Source of the DNA: Prochloron didemni P4-Papua_New_Guinea
Lineage (GTDB): Bacteria > Cyanobacteriota > Cyanobacteriia > Cyanobacteriales > Prochloraceae
DNA: 48,116 bases
Assembly (NCBI GenBank): GCA_000252485.1
Contig: JH610585.1
Location: 1 to 48,116 of the forward strand
Reading direction: 5' to 3'
The notes under the pieces are model-generated. The model made no database searches and was not told the DNA's origin. It saw only the letters and a list, made by a program, of their open reading frames with translations. Position numbers and translations under genes: made by a program. Position 1 is the stretch's first letter, and each line of letters starts with the position of its first letter. This document shows, piece by piece, positions 41,062 to 48,095 of this stretch.

Positions 41062-41367
41062 CTATTTCTTATCTAGCCAAGCAATTAAATCTTCACTTGT
41101 AGTGAAATTAAATTGTGCCTCCGTTAATTCTTCTAACTGGGAAATGGATAAAGAACGAATTTTTTCCTCTACAGTAGGGGCGATGGTAGCAAAGCGTCGA
41201 GATAATAAGCGAATTAATACATTTGCTTCTCCTTGTTGTAAACCTCTTTGTTCTCCTTGCTGTAAACCTTGCTGTAAACCTTGCTGTAAACCTTGTTGTA
41301 AACCTCTTTGTTCTCCTTGAGTAATTCCCTTTTGCAGGATATCTTGATAAATAACCGAACCTTCCAT
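41062..41367 (-). CDS. Stand-alone DUF4351 module (copy C), RpnS-like
   Basis: A 101-aa copy with the longest repeat tract of the array: GEQRG, four LQQG, EQRG, one more LQQG, then EANVLIRLLSRRFATIAPTVEEKIRSL. AGGAGG with 5-nt spacing. Spacer to copy D 66 nt. Intact frame; the C-terminus ends WLDKK like the full-length proteins. Confidence 0.75.
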   Translation of the reverse strand: MEGSVIYQDILQKGITQGEQRGLQQGLQQGLQQGLQQGEQRGLQQGEANVLIRLLSRRFATIAPTVEEKIRSLSISQLEELTEAQFNFTTSEDLIAWLDKK

Positions 41368-41433
41368 CAGTTCCTCCTCTTATCTTAGCAAGTCTGGGCG
41401 ATCTAAAAGAGATCGCCTTCCAGATTTTGGCTA

Positions 41434-41703
41434 CTATTTCTTATCTAGCCAAGCAATTAAATCTTCACTGGTGGTGAAATTAAATTGTGCCTCCGTTAAT
41501 TCTTCTAACTGGGAAATGGATAAAGAACGAATTTTTTGCTCTACAGTAGGGGCGATAGTAGCAAAGCGTCGAGATAATAAGCGAATTAATACATTTGCTT
41601 CTCCTTGTTGTAAACCTCTTTGTTCTCCTTGTTGTAAACCTCTTTGTTCCCCTTGAGTAATTCCCTTTTGCAGGATATCTTGATAAATAACCGAACCTTC
41701 CAT
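41434..41703 (-). CDS. Stand-alone DUF4351 module (copy D), RpnS-like
   Basis: An 89-aa copy. Repeat tract GEQRG-LQQG-EQRG-LQQG, exactly as in the full-length copy E, then EANVLIRLLSRRFATIAPTVEQKIRSL. AGGAGG 5 nt before ATG. It lies 66 nt downstream of full-length copy E in the direction of transcription, so it is the most likely recent duplicate of that gene's end. Confidence 0.75.
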   Translation of the reverse strand: MEGSVIYQDILQKGITQGEQRGLQQGEQRGLQQGEANVLIRLLSRRFATIAPTVEQKIRSLSISQLEELTEAQFNFTTSEDLIAWLDKK

Positions 41704-41769
41704 GAGTTCCTCCTCTTATCTTAGGAAGTCTGGGCGATCTAAAAGAGATCGCCTTCCAGATTTTGGCTA

Positions 41770-42633
41770 CTATTTCTTATCTAGCCAAGCAATTAAATCT
41801 TCACTTGTAGTGAAATCAAATTGTGCCTCCGTTAACTCTTCTAATTGGGAAATGGATAAAGAGCGAATTTTTTGCTCTACAGTAGGGTCGATAGTAGCAA
41901 AGCGTCGAGATAATAAGCGAATTAATACATTTGCTTCTCCTTGTTGTAAACCTCTTTGTTCTCCTTGTTGTAAACCTCTTTGTTCCCCTTGAGTAATTCC
42001 CTTTTGCAGGATATCTTGATAAATAACCGAACCTTCCATGAGTTCCTCCCGAAATAGTTGACGAATTACATCTTTTTCAAATCGCAAACCTGCTAGCACT
42101 TCTGCTGCAGCGGAGATACTTCTTTTCTGCTGGGTATCTTCTAGTTTAGCTACTTCTTGTGTTACTTGCTCCAACAAAGTTTTCGGTTCGTTACTGCGGG
42201 TTAAAGTAGCTAGAGGTAGCAAGGCTGGGTCAGCAAGAAAAGGAGCCGGGTCTTCTTCCCAGAGACGGATAACCCGATAAGAATGGCTGGTATTTTGCTC
42301 TGAAAATTTATTTTGGAAAACTTGTTCGGAGCTAGTTTCTTGTAAGAAAATCACAATTTGGTCGATTTCACACCAATATTGTCCGTACAGTAGAGTCCAA
42401 TATTTGAGCATTCGATAGGGAATCGGTGGCTCTGAATAGGGTAGGGTTTGGAATTCTATCTGAGTGATTTTTTTGTCCGTTTTTACAAGTATCAGGGCAT
42501 CGGCTCTGATGGGTTCCGGAATTATTTCTGTCTTTAAGATGGAGACATTTTCTGGTTCTTCGTCCAGCAGCCAGCGAATAAAACTGGTTGCGTAGGTTTC
42601 AGCCAGGTATTTACAGGTGTTGTCGTAAGCCAA
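41770..42633 (-). CDS. Rpn-like PD-(D/E)XK nuclease with C-terminal DUF4351 module (full-length copy E)
   Basis: A 287-aa near-duplicate of copy A. Nuclease part (1-198): AYDNTCKYLAETYATSFIRWLL, Asp45 in IRADALILV, Glu60-x-Gln62 in QIEFQT, then YGQYWCEIDQIVIFLQETSSEQVFQ. Only a few residues differ from copy A (for example VKTDKK against VRTGKK, and TLLEQ against ILLEQ). The C-terminal module from Met199 has repeat tract LQQG-EQRG-LQQG. Start codon TTG. The internal GGGAGG-AACTC-ATG is kept. Rpn proteins of E. coli are DNA nucleases toxic when unrestrained. Whether the Glu-x-Gln variant cuts DNA is unknown. Confidence 0.88.
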   Translation of the reverse strand: MAYDNTCKYLAETYATSFIRWLLDEEPENVSILKTEIIPEPIRADALILVKTDKKITQIEFQTLPYSEPPIPYRMLKYWTLLYGQYWCEIDQIVIFLQETSSEQVFQNKFSEQNTSHSYRVIRLWEEDPAPFLADPALLPLATLTRSNEPKTLLEQVTQEVAKLEDTQQKRSISAAAEVLAGLRFEKDVIRQLFREELMEGSVIYQDILQKGITQGEQRGLQQGEQRGLQQGEANVLIRLLSRRFATIDPTVEQKIRSLSISQLEELTEAQFDFTTSEDLIAWLDKK

Positions 42634-42775
42634 GATTTTCGTTGTTAGTGGTTTCTTTCCTATCTTAGCAATTCTGTGCGACTTTTAGGCGATCGCGGAG
42701 CGAGCAGACTGCGTGGGCTCTTCGCTCCTCTGAGCGCGATCGCCTTACAGGTTTTGACTAATATTTTTTATCTAG

Positions 42776-43042
42776 TCAAGCAATTAAATCTTCATTGGTG
42801 GTGAAATCAAATTGTGCCTCCGTTAATTCTTCTAATTGGGAAATGGATAAAGAACGAATTTTTTCCTCTACAGTAGGGGCGATAGTAGCAAAGCGTCGAG
42901 ATAATAAGCGAATTAATACAGAGGCCGTTCCAAGTTGTTCTCCTTGTTGTAAACCTTGCTGCAAACCTTGCTGTAAACCTCTTTGTTCTCCTTGAGTAAT
43001 TCCCTTTTGCAGGATATCTTGATAAATAACCGAACCTTCCAT
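42776..43042 (-). CDS. Stand-alone DUF4351 module (copy F), RpnS-like, slightly truncated
   Basis: An 88-aa copy with three LQQG repeats and the EQLGTASVL variant. It ends FTTNEDLIA because the conserved Trp codon (TGG) is TGA here, removing the last five residues (WLDKK). The upstream site reads GAGGAGGGACTA before ATG, again AGGAGG-like. Probably functional apart from the short tail, or an early step of decay. Confidence 0.7.
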   Translation of the reverse strand: MEGSVIYQDILQKGITQGEQRGLQQGLQQGLQQGEQLGTASVLIRLLSRRFATIAPTVEEKIRSLSISQLEELTEAQFDFTTNEDLIA

Positions 43043-43108
43043 TAGTCCCTCCTCTTATCTTAGCAAGTCTGGGCGATCTAAAAGAGATCGCCTTCCAGAT
43101 TTTGGCTA

Positions 43109-43390
43109 CTATTTCTTATTCAACCAAGCAATTAAATCTTCACTTGTGGTGAAATCAAATTGTGCCTCCGTTAATTCTTCTAATTGGGAAATGGATAAAG
43201 AACGAATTTTTTCCTCTACAGTAGGGGCGATAGTAGCAAAGCGTCGAGATAATAAGCGAATTAATACAGAGGCCGTTCCAAGTTGTTCTCCTTGTTGTAA
43301 ACCTTGCTGCAAACCTTGCTGTAAACCTCTTTGTTCTCCTTGAGTAATTCCCTTTTGCAGGATATCTTGATAAATAACCGAACCTTCCAT
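43109..43390 (-). CDS. Stand-alone DUF4351 module (copy G), RpnS-like
   Basis: A 93-aa copy with three LQQG repeats and EQLGTASVL, ending FTTSEDLIAWLNKK. The ATG at 43390 has AGGAGG 5 nt upstream. The frame can be read 11 codons further back to a GTG (SYRELFQEEL), clearly a leftover of the nuclease part (QLFREEL), which shows that this unit derived from a full-length gene by deletion. It starts 45 nt after the stop of the 446-aa gene, linking the array to the helicase block. Confidence 0.75.
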   Translation of the reverse strand: MEGSVIYQDILQKGITQGEQRGLQQGLQQGLQQGEQLGTASVLIRLLSRRFATIAPTVEEKIRSLSISQLEELTEAQFDFTTSEDLIAWLNKK

Positions 43391-43435
43391 GAGTTCCTCC
43401 TGAAATAGTTCCCGATAAGACACGAGATTGTGCCT

Positions 43436-44776
43436 CTAATCAACCTGGACGTTTTTAGTTTTAACTGGAATATACAGTGAAAAACGTCCTTCTTTTTCAT
43501 TGCTTTTTTGCCAGCTAATTCCCTCTGGATCTCTTTTTTTAGACCATTCAGAAAAATTGTTTTTGTATTTGCTTGCAGCAGATATAAATGTTTTTTTCTT
43601 CATCCCAAATCTTGTGGCAAGTTCAGATGAAGTTAAGCGCAGATCCTCAAAAGTAGATACATCCTCTGGTTGTTGCATTTCCTCTGCGGAGGATACCAAC
43701 GAGTAAGAAGGCGTAGCTGTGGGTCCGTACTCATTCGTAGATTCAGAATTTTCTTGAGAATTCTGATTATCTTTCTCTAGAGGTGTAGGATCAACTTGGG
43801 GTTCTTGGCTCAAATCCGATTCAGTTGTATTGTCGGGCTGTAGCATATTGCCATTTTGGTTCGGCTGAACAGGAATAACCTCTTTCGGTCGTTCCGTTTT
43901 GTTTGGCTCGATAGATAGTTGGTTTAAATCCACCAGTCCTTGCTGCAAGTAATCAATTAAGGTATCCAGTTCTTCCCCCTTGTAGAACTGAAGCAGTTTC
44001 TCTGCTGCTTTCTTGGGGTTATCCATTCTGACCTGTTTGGAACGGTCTTTTATCTCCAACAAATTTTTAACGTAATCATTGAGTTCTCGGCTGTAAGTAG
44101 ATTCTTTGTACTCATCTTCCGGAATTGGGTTAGTATCAATGTACTGACTTATCCGCAGCCCAATTAAATCTCGATTTTCAATGTACTCCCGCTCTTCAGC
44201 CGTTAGGTTGTCTGGATCTTTGATACTCCGTCCTAATTTGGCAGCAATATCTATGGCAATTAACTCTTTGTTGAGTAACTCATCAATAACCGGAATAGCT
44301 TGGGCTGCACGCTTGGCAGCACAAATCAGATCTGTTCGTATTCCCTGACGAGATTCGTCGATAAGCGTCCGAAAGAGGCGTTGAACTTCCGGGTCTGAGC
44401 TAAGAAGATTATCTACAGTTTCTATATCCGTTGCCAAACCATTGGGACGTTTAGCTGTAATGAAAGCCCGAAAATTCTCCGAATTAGTGCCTTTGGTATA
44501 ACGACAGTAGTAAGGGGTTACCACTCCCTTACCTACATAGAAACATTCCCAAGCTTTGTTCTCAATAATTTCCTTAATGTATTGAGGAATTTTCAGGACA
44601 AAAGCGAAATCTTTGGCAATACCAGAAGCAATACTGTCAGATAGCAAAAAGGCTTTAGCTGCTTTGTCATGTTCATTTTCTGGAAGTCGATCTTCTTCAG
44701 AAACAACTTTTTCAATGACAGCTAAATCTGGTAGATTAGATTGACTTGGAGCGATTGTATTAAATTCATTATTCAT
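43436..44776 (-). CDS. Uncharacterised 446-aa protein coupled to the helicase
   Basis: I do not recognise the family. N-terminal region (about 1-75) is acidic; a middle region (DSIASGIAKDFAFVLKIPQYIKEIIENKAWECFYVGKGVVTPYYCRYTKGT, then FRAFITAKRPNGLATDIETVDNLLSSDPEVQRLF) looks globular. About residues 290-370 are a disordered Asn/Gln/Pro/Ser linker. The C-terminal ~70 residues look like a helix-turn-helix domain (LTSSELATRFGMKKKTFISAASKYKNNFSEWSKKRDPEGISW). I use the ATG with GGAGG 9 nt upstream, which is 1 nt after the helicase stop; an earlier Met overlaps the helicase. The arrangement suggests that the two act together, perhaps with this protein giving target recognition. Confidence 0.8.
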   Translation of the reverse strand: MNNEFNTIAPSQSNLPDLAVIEKVVSEEDRLPENEHDKAAKAFLLSDSIASGIAKDFAFVLKIPQYIKEIIENKAWECFYVGKGVVTPYYCRYTKGTNSENFRAFITAKRPNGLATDIETVDNLLSSDPEVQRLFRTLIDESRQGIRTDLICAAKRAAQAIPVIDELLNKELIAIDIAAKLGRSIKDPDNLTAEEREYIENRDLIGLRISQYIDTNPIPEDEYKESTYSRELNDYVKNLLEIKDRSKQVRMDNPKKAAEKLLQFYKGEELDTLIDYLQQGLVDLNQLSIEPNKTERPKEVIPVQPNQNGNMLQPDNTTESDLSQEPQVDPTPLEKDNQNSQENSESTNEYGPTATPSYSLVSSAEEMQQPEDVSTFEDLRLTSSELATRFGMKKKTFISAASKYKNNFSEWSKKRDPEGISWQKSNEKEGRFSLYIPVKTKNVQVD

Positions 44777-44777
44777 C

Positions 44778-46703
44778 TTAGATTTCCTCCGTTCTTTTTC
44801 CTGTTTCACTAGCGGCAATACGTTCTAGCAACCATCGATAAATAGATTCCCAACCTTGATAACCGATATAGTCTTTACTAGAGAATCCATGTTTTGATTT
44901 AGCGCAATTATGAATTTCTTTGAGATGTTTTTTTCTTTCGTCGTCGCTGTCATTGGGATATAAAAGATAAGCTAATTGATTAACTTTTTTGTGCACCTTT
45001 TTCCTGGCATACTTTGCTTTTTCATCAGATAGCATGGTAGCATATTCCGAGGGAAATCCTAGTGGAATTTCTTCATTGGGAACCGGTTCTAAGGAAGGTT
45101 CTGAATTAATAGCTTCTCGATATTTTTCATGATAGAACTCGAAGAGATCGGGATCGTTCATAAGCTTGTGTGCTAAATGCGCTGGTGTTTTATGCCAGTC
45201 TCGAAAAAAGTCATTGTTCTCAACAAGCCATTCAGCAACTTTAGTGTATTCCGGCGAAATTTCCTCTCCATCAACAATTTGCGCTCCCATTTCTCCGGTT
45301 GAAGCAAGAGGAATAAAATTAGATAACGAGGAAGAGTTTGGCTTTTCATCCTCATTAGATTCTACCACCTTCTGATCATCATTTGGTGTTTTTGGCTCGT
45401 TAATTACATGCGCCACCTCATCAAGGACATCTATTGCTAATTGAATGAGTGTGGGATGAGCGGGAATTAGGGTTTCGACGGATTCAGGAGAATCTTGAGC
45501 GGGGAAAAGACGTAATAAACGCCCTAAATCTTGCATGAACGATAAAGGAGCGCAAACATTGGTGGCGTGAATTCGATATTTGAGACGGTTGATTGAAATA
45601 CCTTCCCCCAGCATATTCACCCCAATAATCCAAGAACGGGCTCCAATTCCTGTTTCCGCTGCAAACTCTTCGATAAGTCGGCTTGAATCTTCTTTTAATT
45701 TGAAATTAGCACTGAAGTTAGAGTCATCGTCCTCTTTGGATACTACAATCAGCGCTTCCTCCCCCGTAAGACTTTTGATGCGCTTTTTCATTTCTTTTGC
45801 CGCTGAAATCTTGGGAACTCTGACGTAAGTAGCAGATTCGGCAAGTCCCTTAGCACGATCGCGTTTCATCCGCTTGTGCGCCCATAAAATAGCTTCTTTG
45901 ACCCAATCACCATCTACAAAAATGGCGGTATTTAGTGCATCTCTTAATTTTTGTTCCGTTGTAGCGCTAGTAAACTTTTGCCCTTCATATTTAGCTTTAT
46001 TGCGGATATATTTAAATTCTCCTTCTAAACTGACAAACGAAAAAGAAGGAATAATTTCATCTCGTAACGCATCGGCTAGAGTGTAGCGAAAATTAGGAAC
46101 GCATTTGTAAGTATTTTCATCAACTGGTTCGTAAATTAACCAATTGCCTAGAATTCTGTTTTTGTCAGAACGGAAAGGAGTTCCAGAAGTCATTAGACGG
46201 TGAGATACCACCGAATCTGGGAAAGCTATCTTGCAGGCTTGTCCAAATGAAAGTTCGTGACTGGCATGATGAACTTCATCCAAAATTAGGAAAACTTTAC
46301 CTGCAAAGCTTTTTTCTAGATCTTTTGCTAAATTTGGAGCATTTTGGGGTTTGGTCAACCATTGATAGCTAACCACCAAGCCTTGATAATACTGGTCTAA
46401 GAGTTGCTGGGGGTTTGGCAATCCTCCCAATCTATTATCAGTTCCCGAATAATAGAGATTTAAATCAAAAAGTTCACGAGCATCTCGAGCGTACTGTTTT
46501 CTGAGATGTTCTGATGGAGTCACCACAACAACAAATTTCCAATCTAGGATTGTTTGCAATGAAACGAAAACCAACAACGATCCACCTGTTTTTCCCGCTG
46601 ATGTACAGGCTTCAAGCAAAAAGTTTTTCTTTTTGAGGGAGTCTGTCTGGTACTGTCGGACAAATCGTTCTTGCCAGTCTCTGGGCTGGAATCTATTGCT
46701 CAT
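44778..46703 (-). CDS. DEAD/DEAH-type superfamily 2 helicase
   Basis: A 641-aa SF2 helicase of the type III-restriction/UvrB-like ResIII group. Motif Q region FQPRDWQERFVRQY, Walker A variant EACTSAGKTGGSL (SAGKT), motif Ia VVVVTPSEHLRKQYARD, motif II LILDEVHHASHE (DEVH), motif III MTSGTPFRSD, motif V-like IIGVNMLGEGISI and motif VI MQDLGRLLRLF. The C-terminal ~220 residues are a helical extension of unknown type. I place the start at the second Met (46703, MSNRFQPRDWQERF), preceded by AGAGG; a longer frame to 46754 runs into the divergent promoter. Such helicases are frequent in restriction and defence operons. No methylase or nuclease is directly fused. Confidence 0.9.
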   Translation of the reverse strand: MSNRFQPRDWQERFVRQYQTDSLKKKNFLLEACTSAGKTGGSLLVFVSLQTILDWKFVVVVTPSEHLRKQYARDARELFDLNLYYSGTDNRLGGLPNPQQLLDQYYQGLVVSYQWLTKPQNAPNLAKDLEKSFAGKVFLILDEVHHASHELSFGQACKIAFPDSVVSHRLMTSGTPFRSDKNRILGNWLIYEPVDENTYKCVPNFRYTLADALRDEIIPSFSFVSLEGEFKYIRNKAKYEGQKFTSATTEQKLRDALNTAIFVDGDWVKEAILWAHKRMKRDRAKGLAESATYVRVPKISAAKEMKKRIKSLTGEEALIVVSKEDDDSNFSANFKLKEDSSRLIEEFAAETGIGARSWIIGVNMLGEGISINRLKYRIHATNVCAPLSFMQDLGRLLRLFPAQDSPESVETLIPAHPTLIQLAIDVLDEVAHVINEPKTPNDDQKVVESNEDEKPNSSSLSNFIPLASTGEMGAQIVDGEEISPEYTKVAEWLVENNDFFRDWHKTPAHLAHKLMNDPDLFEFYHEKYREAINSEPSLEPVPNEEIPLGFPSEYATMLSDEKAKYARKKVHKKVNQLAYLLYPNDSDDERKKHLKEIHNCAKSKHGFSSKDYIGYQGWESIYRWLLERIAASETGKRTEEI

Positions 46704-46756
46704 AGAGAATACCTCTCTGCTAAAATGGCGATACGTAGCTCCGAAGGAACTCAAAC

Positions 46757-46800
46757 GTATCTCAATCGTATCCTAATTGTATCTCATTTGCATCCCATGG
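46757..46800. promoter_or_regulatory. Four 11-bp direct repeats (iterons) at the divergent promoter
   Basis: GTATCTCAATC, GTATCCTAATT, GTATCTCATTT and GCATCCCATGG follow each other with an exact 11-bp period; the last covers the start codon of the RHH gene. One helical turn per unit is the usual spacing of cooperative ribbon-helix-helix operators. They lie between the RHH gene and the helicase, so one set of sites could control both. Confidence 0.75.
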
Positions 46801-47105
46801 CAAGAACCAGTAAAGATAAAACCATTTCCATTCGACTGTCTCAAACCATGTTGGAAGCGTTAGATGCCCGCGCTGTCTTGGATGAAAAGGATAGAGCGCA
46901 AGTGATACGAGAAGCGATCTCTTCACATTTGGACATAAACAACGAAGTTGAGTCCCAAGTCAATTCTTTGAAGCAAAGTGTCACCAAGCTTGAAAGAGAG
47001 CATCAACAACAGAAGAAGAGTACCGAAGCCCTAGGAAAACGAATGGATGAAATGAGTCGTTTGCTCACCTATTGCATAGAACGCTTACCGTCAAGGAAAA
47101 CTTAG
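46797..47105 (+). CDS. Ribbon-helix-helix (CopG-like) regulator with coiled coil
   Basis: A 102-aa protein. N-terminal RHH domain: KDKTISIRLSQTMLEALDARAVLDEKDRAQVIREAISSHLDI, with the beta-strand TISIRL and two helices. It is followed by a coiled coil (VESQVNSLKQSVTKLEREHQQQKKSTEALGKRMDEMSRLL). I start at the ATG at 46797; the longer frame from 46671 would overlap the helicase 5' end and include the iterons. It is divergent from the helicase operon and very probably autoregulated through the iterons, but the target is inferred. Confidence 0.85.
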   Translation: MARTSKDKTISIRLSQTMLEALDARAVLDEKDRAQVIREAISSHLDINNEVESQVNSLKQSVTKLEREHQQQKKSTEALGKRMDEMSRLLTYCIERLPSRKT

Positions 47106-47207
47106 AAAAGGTTCCGGGCGATCGCGATCACGCTTCCGCTCATCTGTTCAGCCAATGTTCGTCTAATTTTACTAACATCATCCCGATCACGGAGTGGCGC
47201 TGCGCGA

Positions 47208-47358
47208 TCACAAGGGTAAAAGTTCCTCTTCTTTCGCCAGCGTAGCAGCCACCCGCACATTTTCTTCAGTTAACGGTGGATATTCTCTAACAATCTCTTC
47301 TAAGGTCAATTCTTGTGTCAAGTTATCCAGAATGACAGCCAGTGAGATTAAGCAAATT
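47208..47358 (-). pseudogene. DUF433 antitoxin-like remnant
   Basis: Minus-strand frame: ISLAVILDNLTQELTLEEIVREYPPLTEENVRVAATLAKEEELLPL. This is the C-terminal half of DUF433 (VILDNLxxGxTxEEIxxEYPxLTxEDVxAALxYA), the small HTH antitoxin-like proteins that pair with PIN-domain/DUF5615 toxins. The N-terminal third is missing and there is a stop (TAA) just upstream. No toxin remains. Confidence 0.7.
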
Positions 47359-47406
47359 TGGTATTAACTCATTTTAGATTAAGTTGATAAATACTCTCTT
47401 AACCAA

Positions 47407-47856
47407 CTAAGAAGTCACTTGACAATAACTATTAATTCCATTAACCAATGTTTTTTCTCTACTGCCAATTTTTTGCAACTTCTCCTTAGTTGACTTAGCA
47501 GTTTTCACTTCTTTAGCTTGTAAAGCCCTCACAAACTCTCTAGTTGCTTCAGCATGATGCCGATAAAGTTGAACGAATCCATCTTGATATTCTTGTAACT
47601 CTTCATCGGCAATTGTCAGCCCTTCCATCTCTTCTGCCACTGCGTCAAAAGTATCCGCTACTCCCAGAGCTTTTTGTTCGTCTTTCGTCTCGCTATTTTT
47701 GCTAGTTTCTTCATATATCTTATTGGTGACGGCAATAATTTGCTGGCATTGATATAATTGGGAATCAGCACAACTAACTGTTAATATGTTGAAACCAATC
47801 CCTAGGGACAGAAATACAGCAGTAATAGGAGTAGATTTAGAAAAGACTAATTTCAT
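47407..47856 (-). CDS. Small secreted or lipoprotein-like hypothetical protein
   Basis: A 149-aa protein with a signal peptide (MKLVFSKSTPITAVFLSLGIGFNILTVSCADSQ). The Cys in LTVSC could be a lipidation site, though the lipobox is imperfect. The mature part is helical and charged: YQCQQIIAVTNKIYEETSKN, DTFDAVAEEMEGLTIADEELQEYQDGFVQLYRHHAEATREFVRAL. I recognise the general type from cyanobacterial genomes but no function. I take the Met at 47856; the longer frame to 47949 reads heptamer repeats. Confidence 0.75.
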   Translation of the reverse strand: MKLVFSKSTPITAVFLSLGIGFNILTVSCADSQLYQCQQIIAVTNKIYEETSKNSETKDEQKALGVADTFDAVAEEMEGLTIADEELQEYQDGFVQLYRHHAEATREFVRALQAKEVKTAKSTKEKLQKIGSREKTLVNGINSYCQVTS

Positions 47857-47861
47857 GAGCA

Positions 47862-47925
47862 GTTGACAGTTGATAGTGGATAGTTGATAGTGGATAGTTG
47901 ATAGTGGATAGTTGATAGTTATACA
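47862..47925. repeat. Heptamer repeat (GTTGATA/GTGGATA)
   Basis: About eight units alternating AGTTGATAGT and AGTGGATAGT just upstream of the small secreted protein. The same unit type is at 14548-14600. It places the promoter of that gene in or behind repeat DNA. Confidence 0.8.
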
Positions 47926-48034
47926 GTAAGCTGACGGTTGTGCTTTCACTCAATACTAAACAGGAAAGAGACCGTTATATAAATATACCTCATTAATCAA
48001 AAAAAACGCTATAATATACAATAAAAAAAATGCT

Positions 48035-48095
48035 TATCCCCCTAAATCCCCCTTAATAAGGGGGACTTTTTCAACTTTCCCCTTATTAAGAAGTA
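48035..48095. repeat. CCCCCTAAATCCCCC palindromic element
   Basis: ATCCCCCTAAATCCCCCTTAATAAGGGGGACTTTTTC, followed by TTTCCCCTTATTAAGAAG: two nested CCCCTTA/TAAGGGG hairpins. Same family as 20512-20673 and 28588-28620. The window ends shortly after it. Confidence 0.75.

Noticed and set aside
39573-43343. Plus-strand frames rich in Cys-Cys-Lys-Pro (metallothionein-like) across the array
   Set aside because: They are the antisense reading of the LQQG-coding repeats; the minus-strand genes have start sites, conserved domains and consistent starts.
39650-43390. CRISPR-like repeat array
   Set aside because: The repeats are 333-372 nt coding modules, not 25-40 nt repeats with unique spacers, and no cas genes are present.
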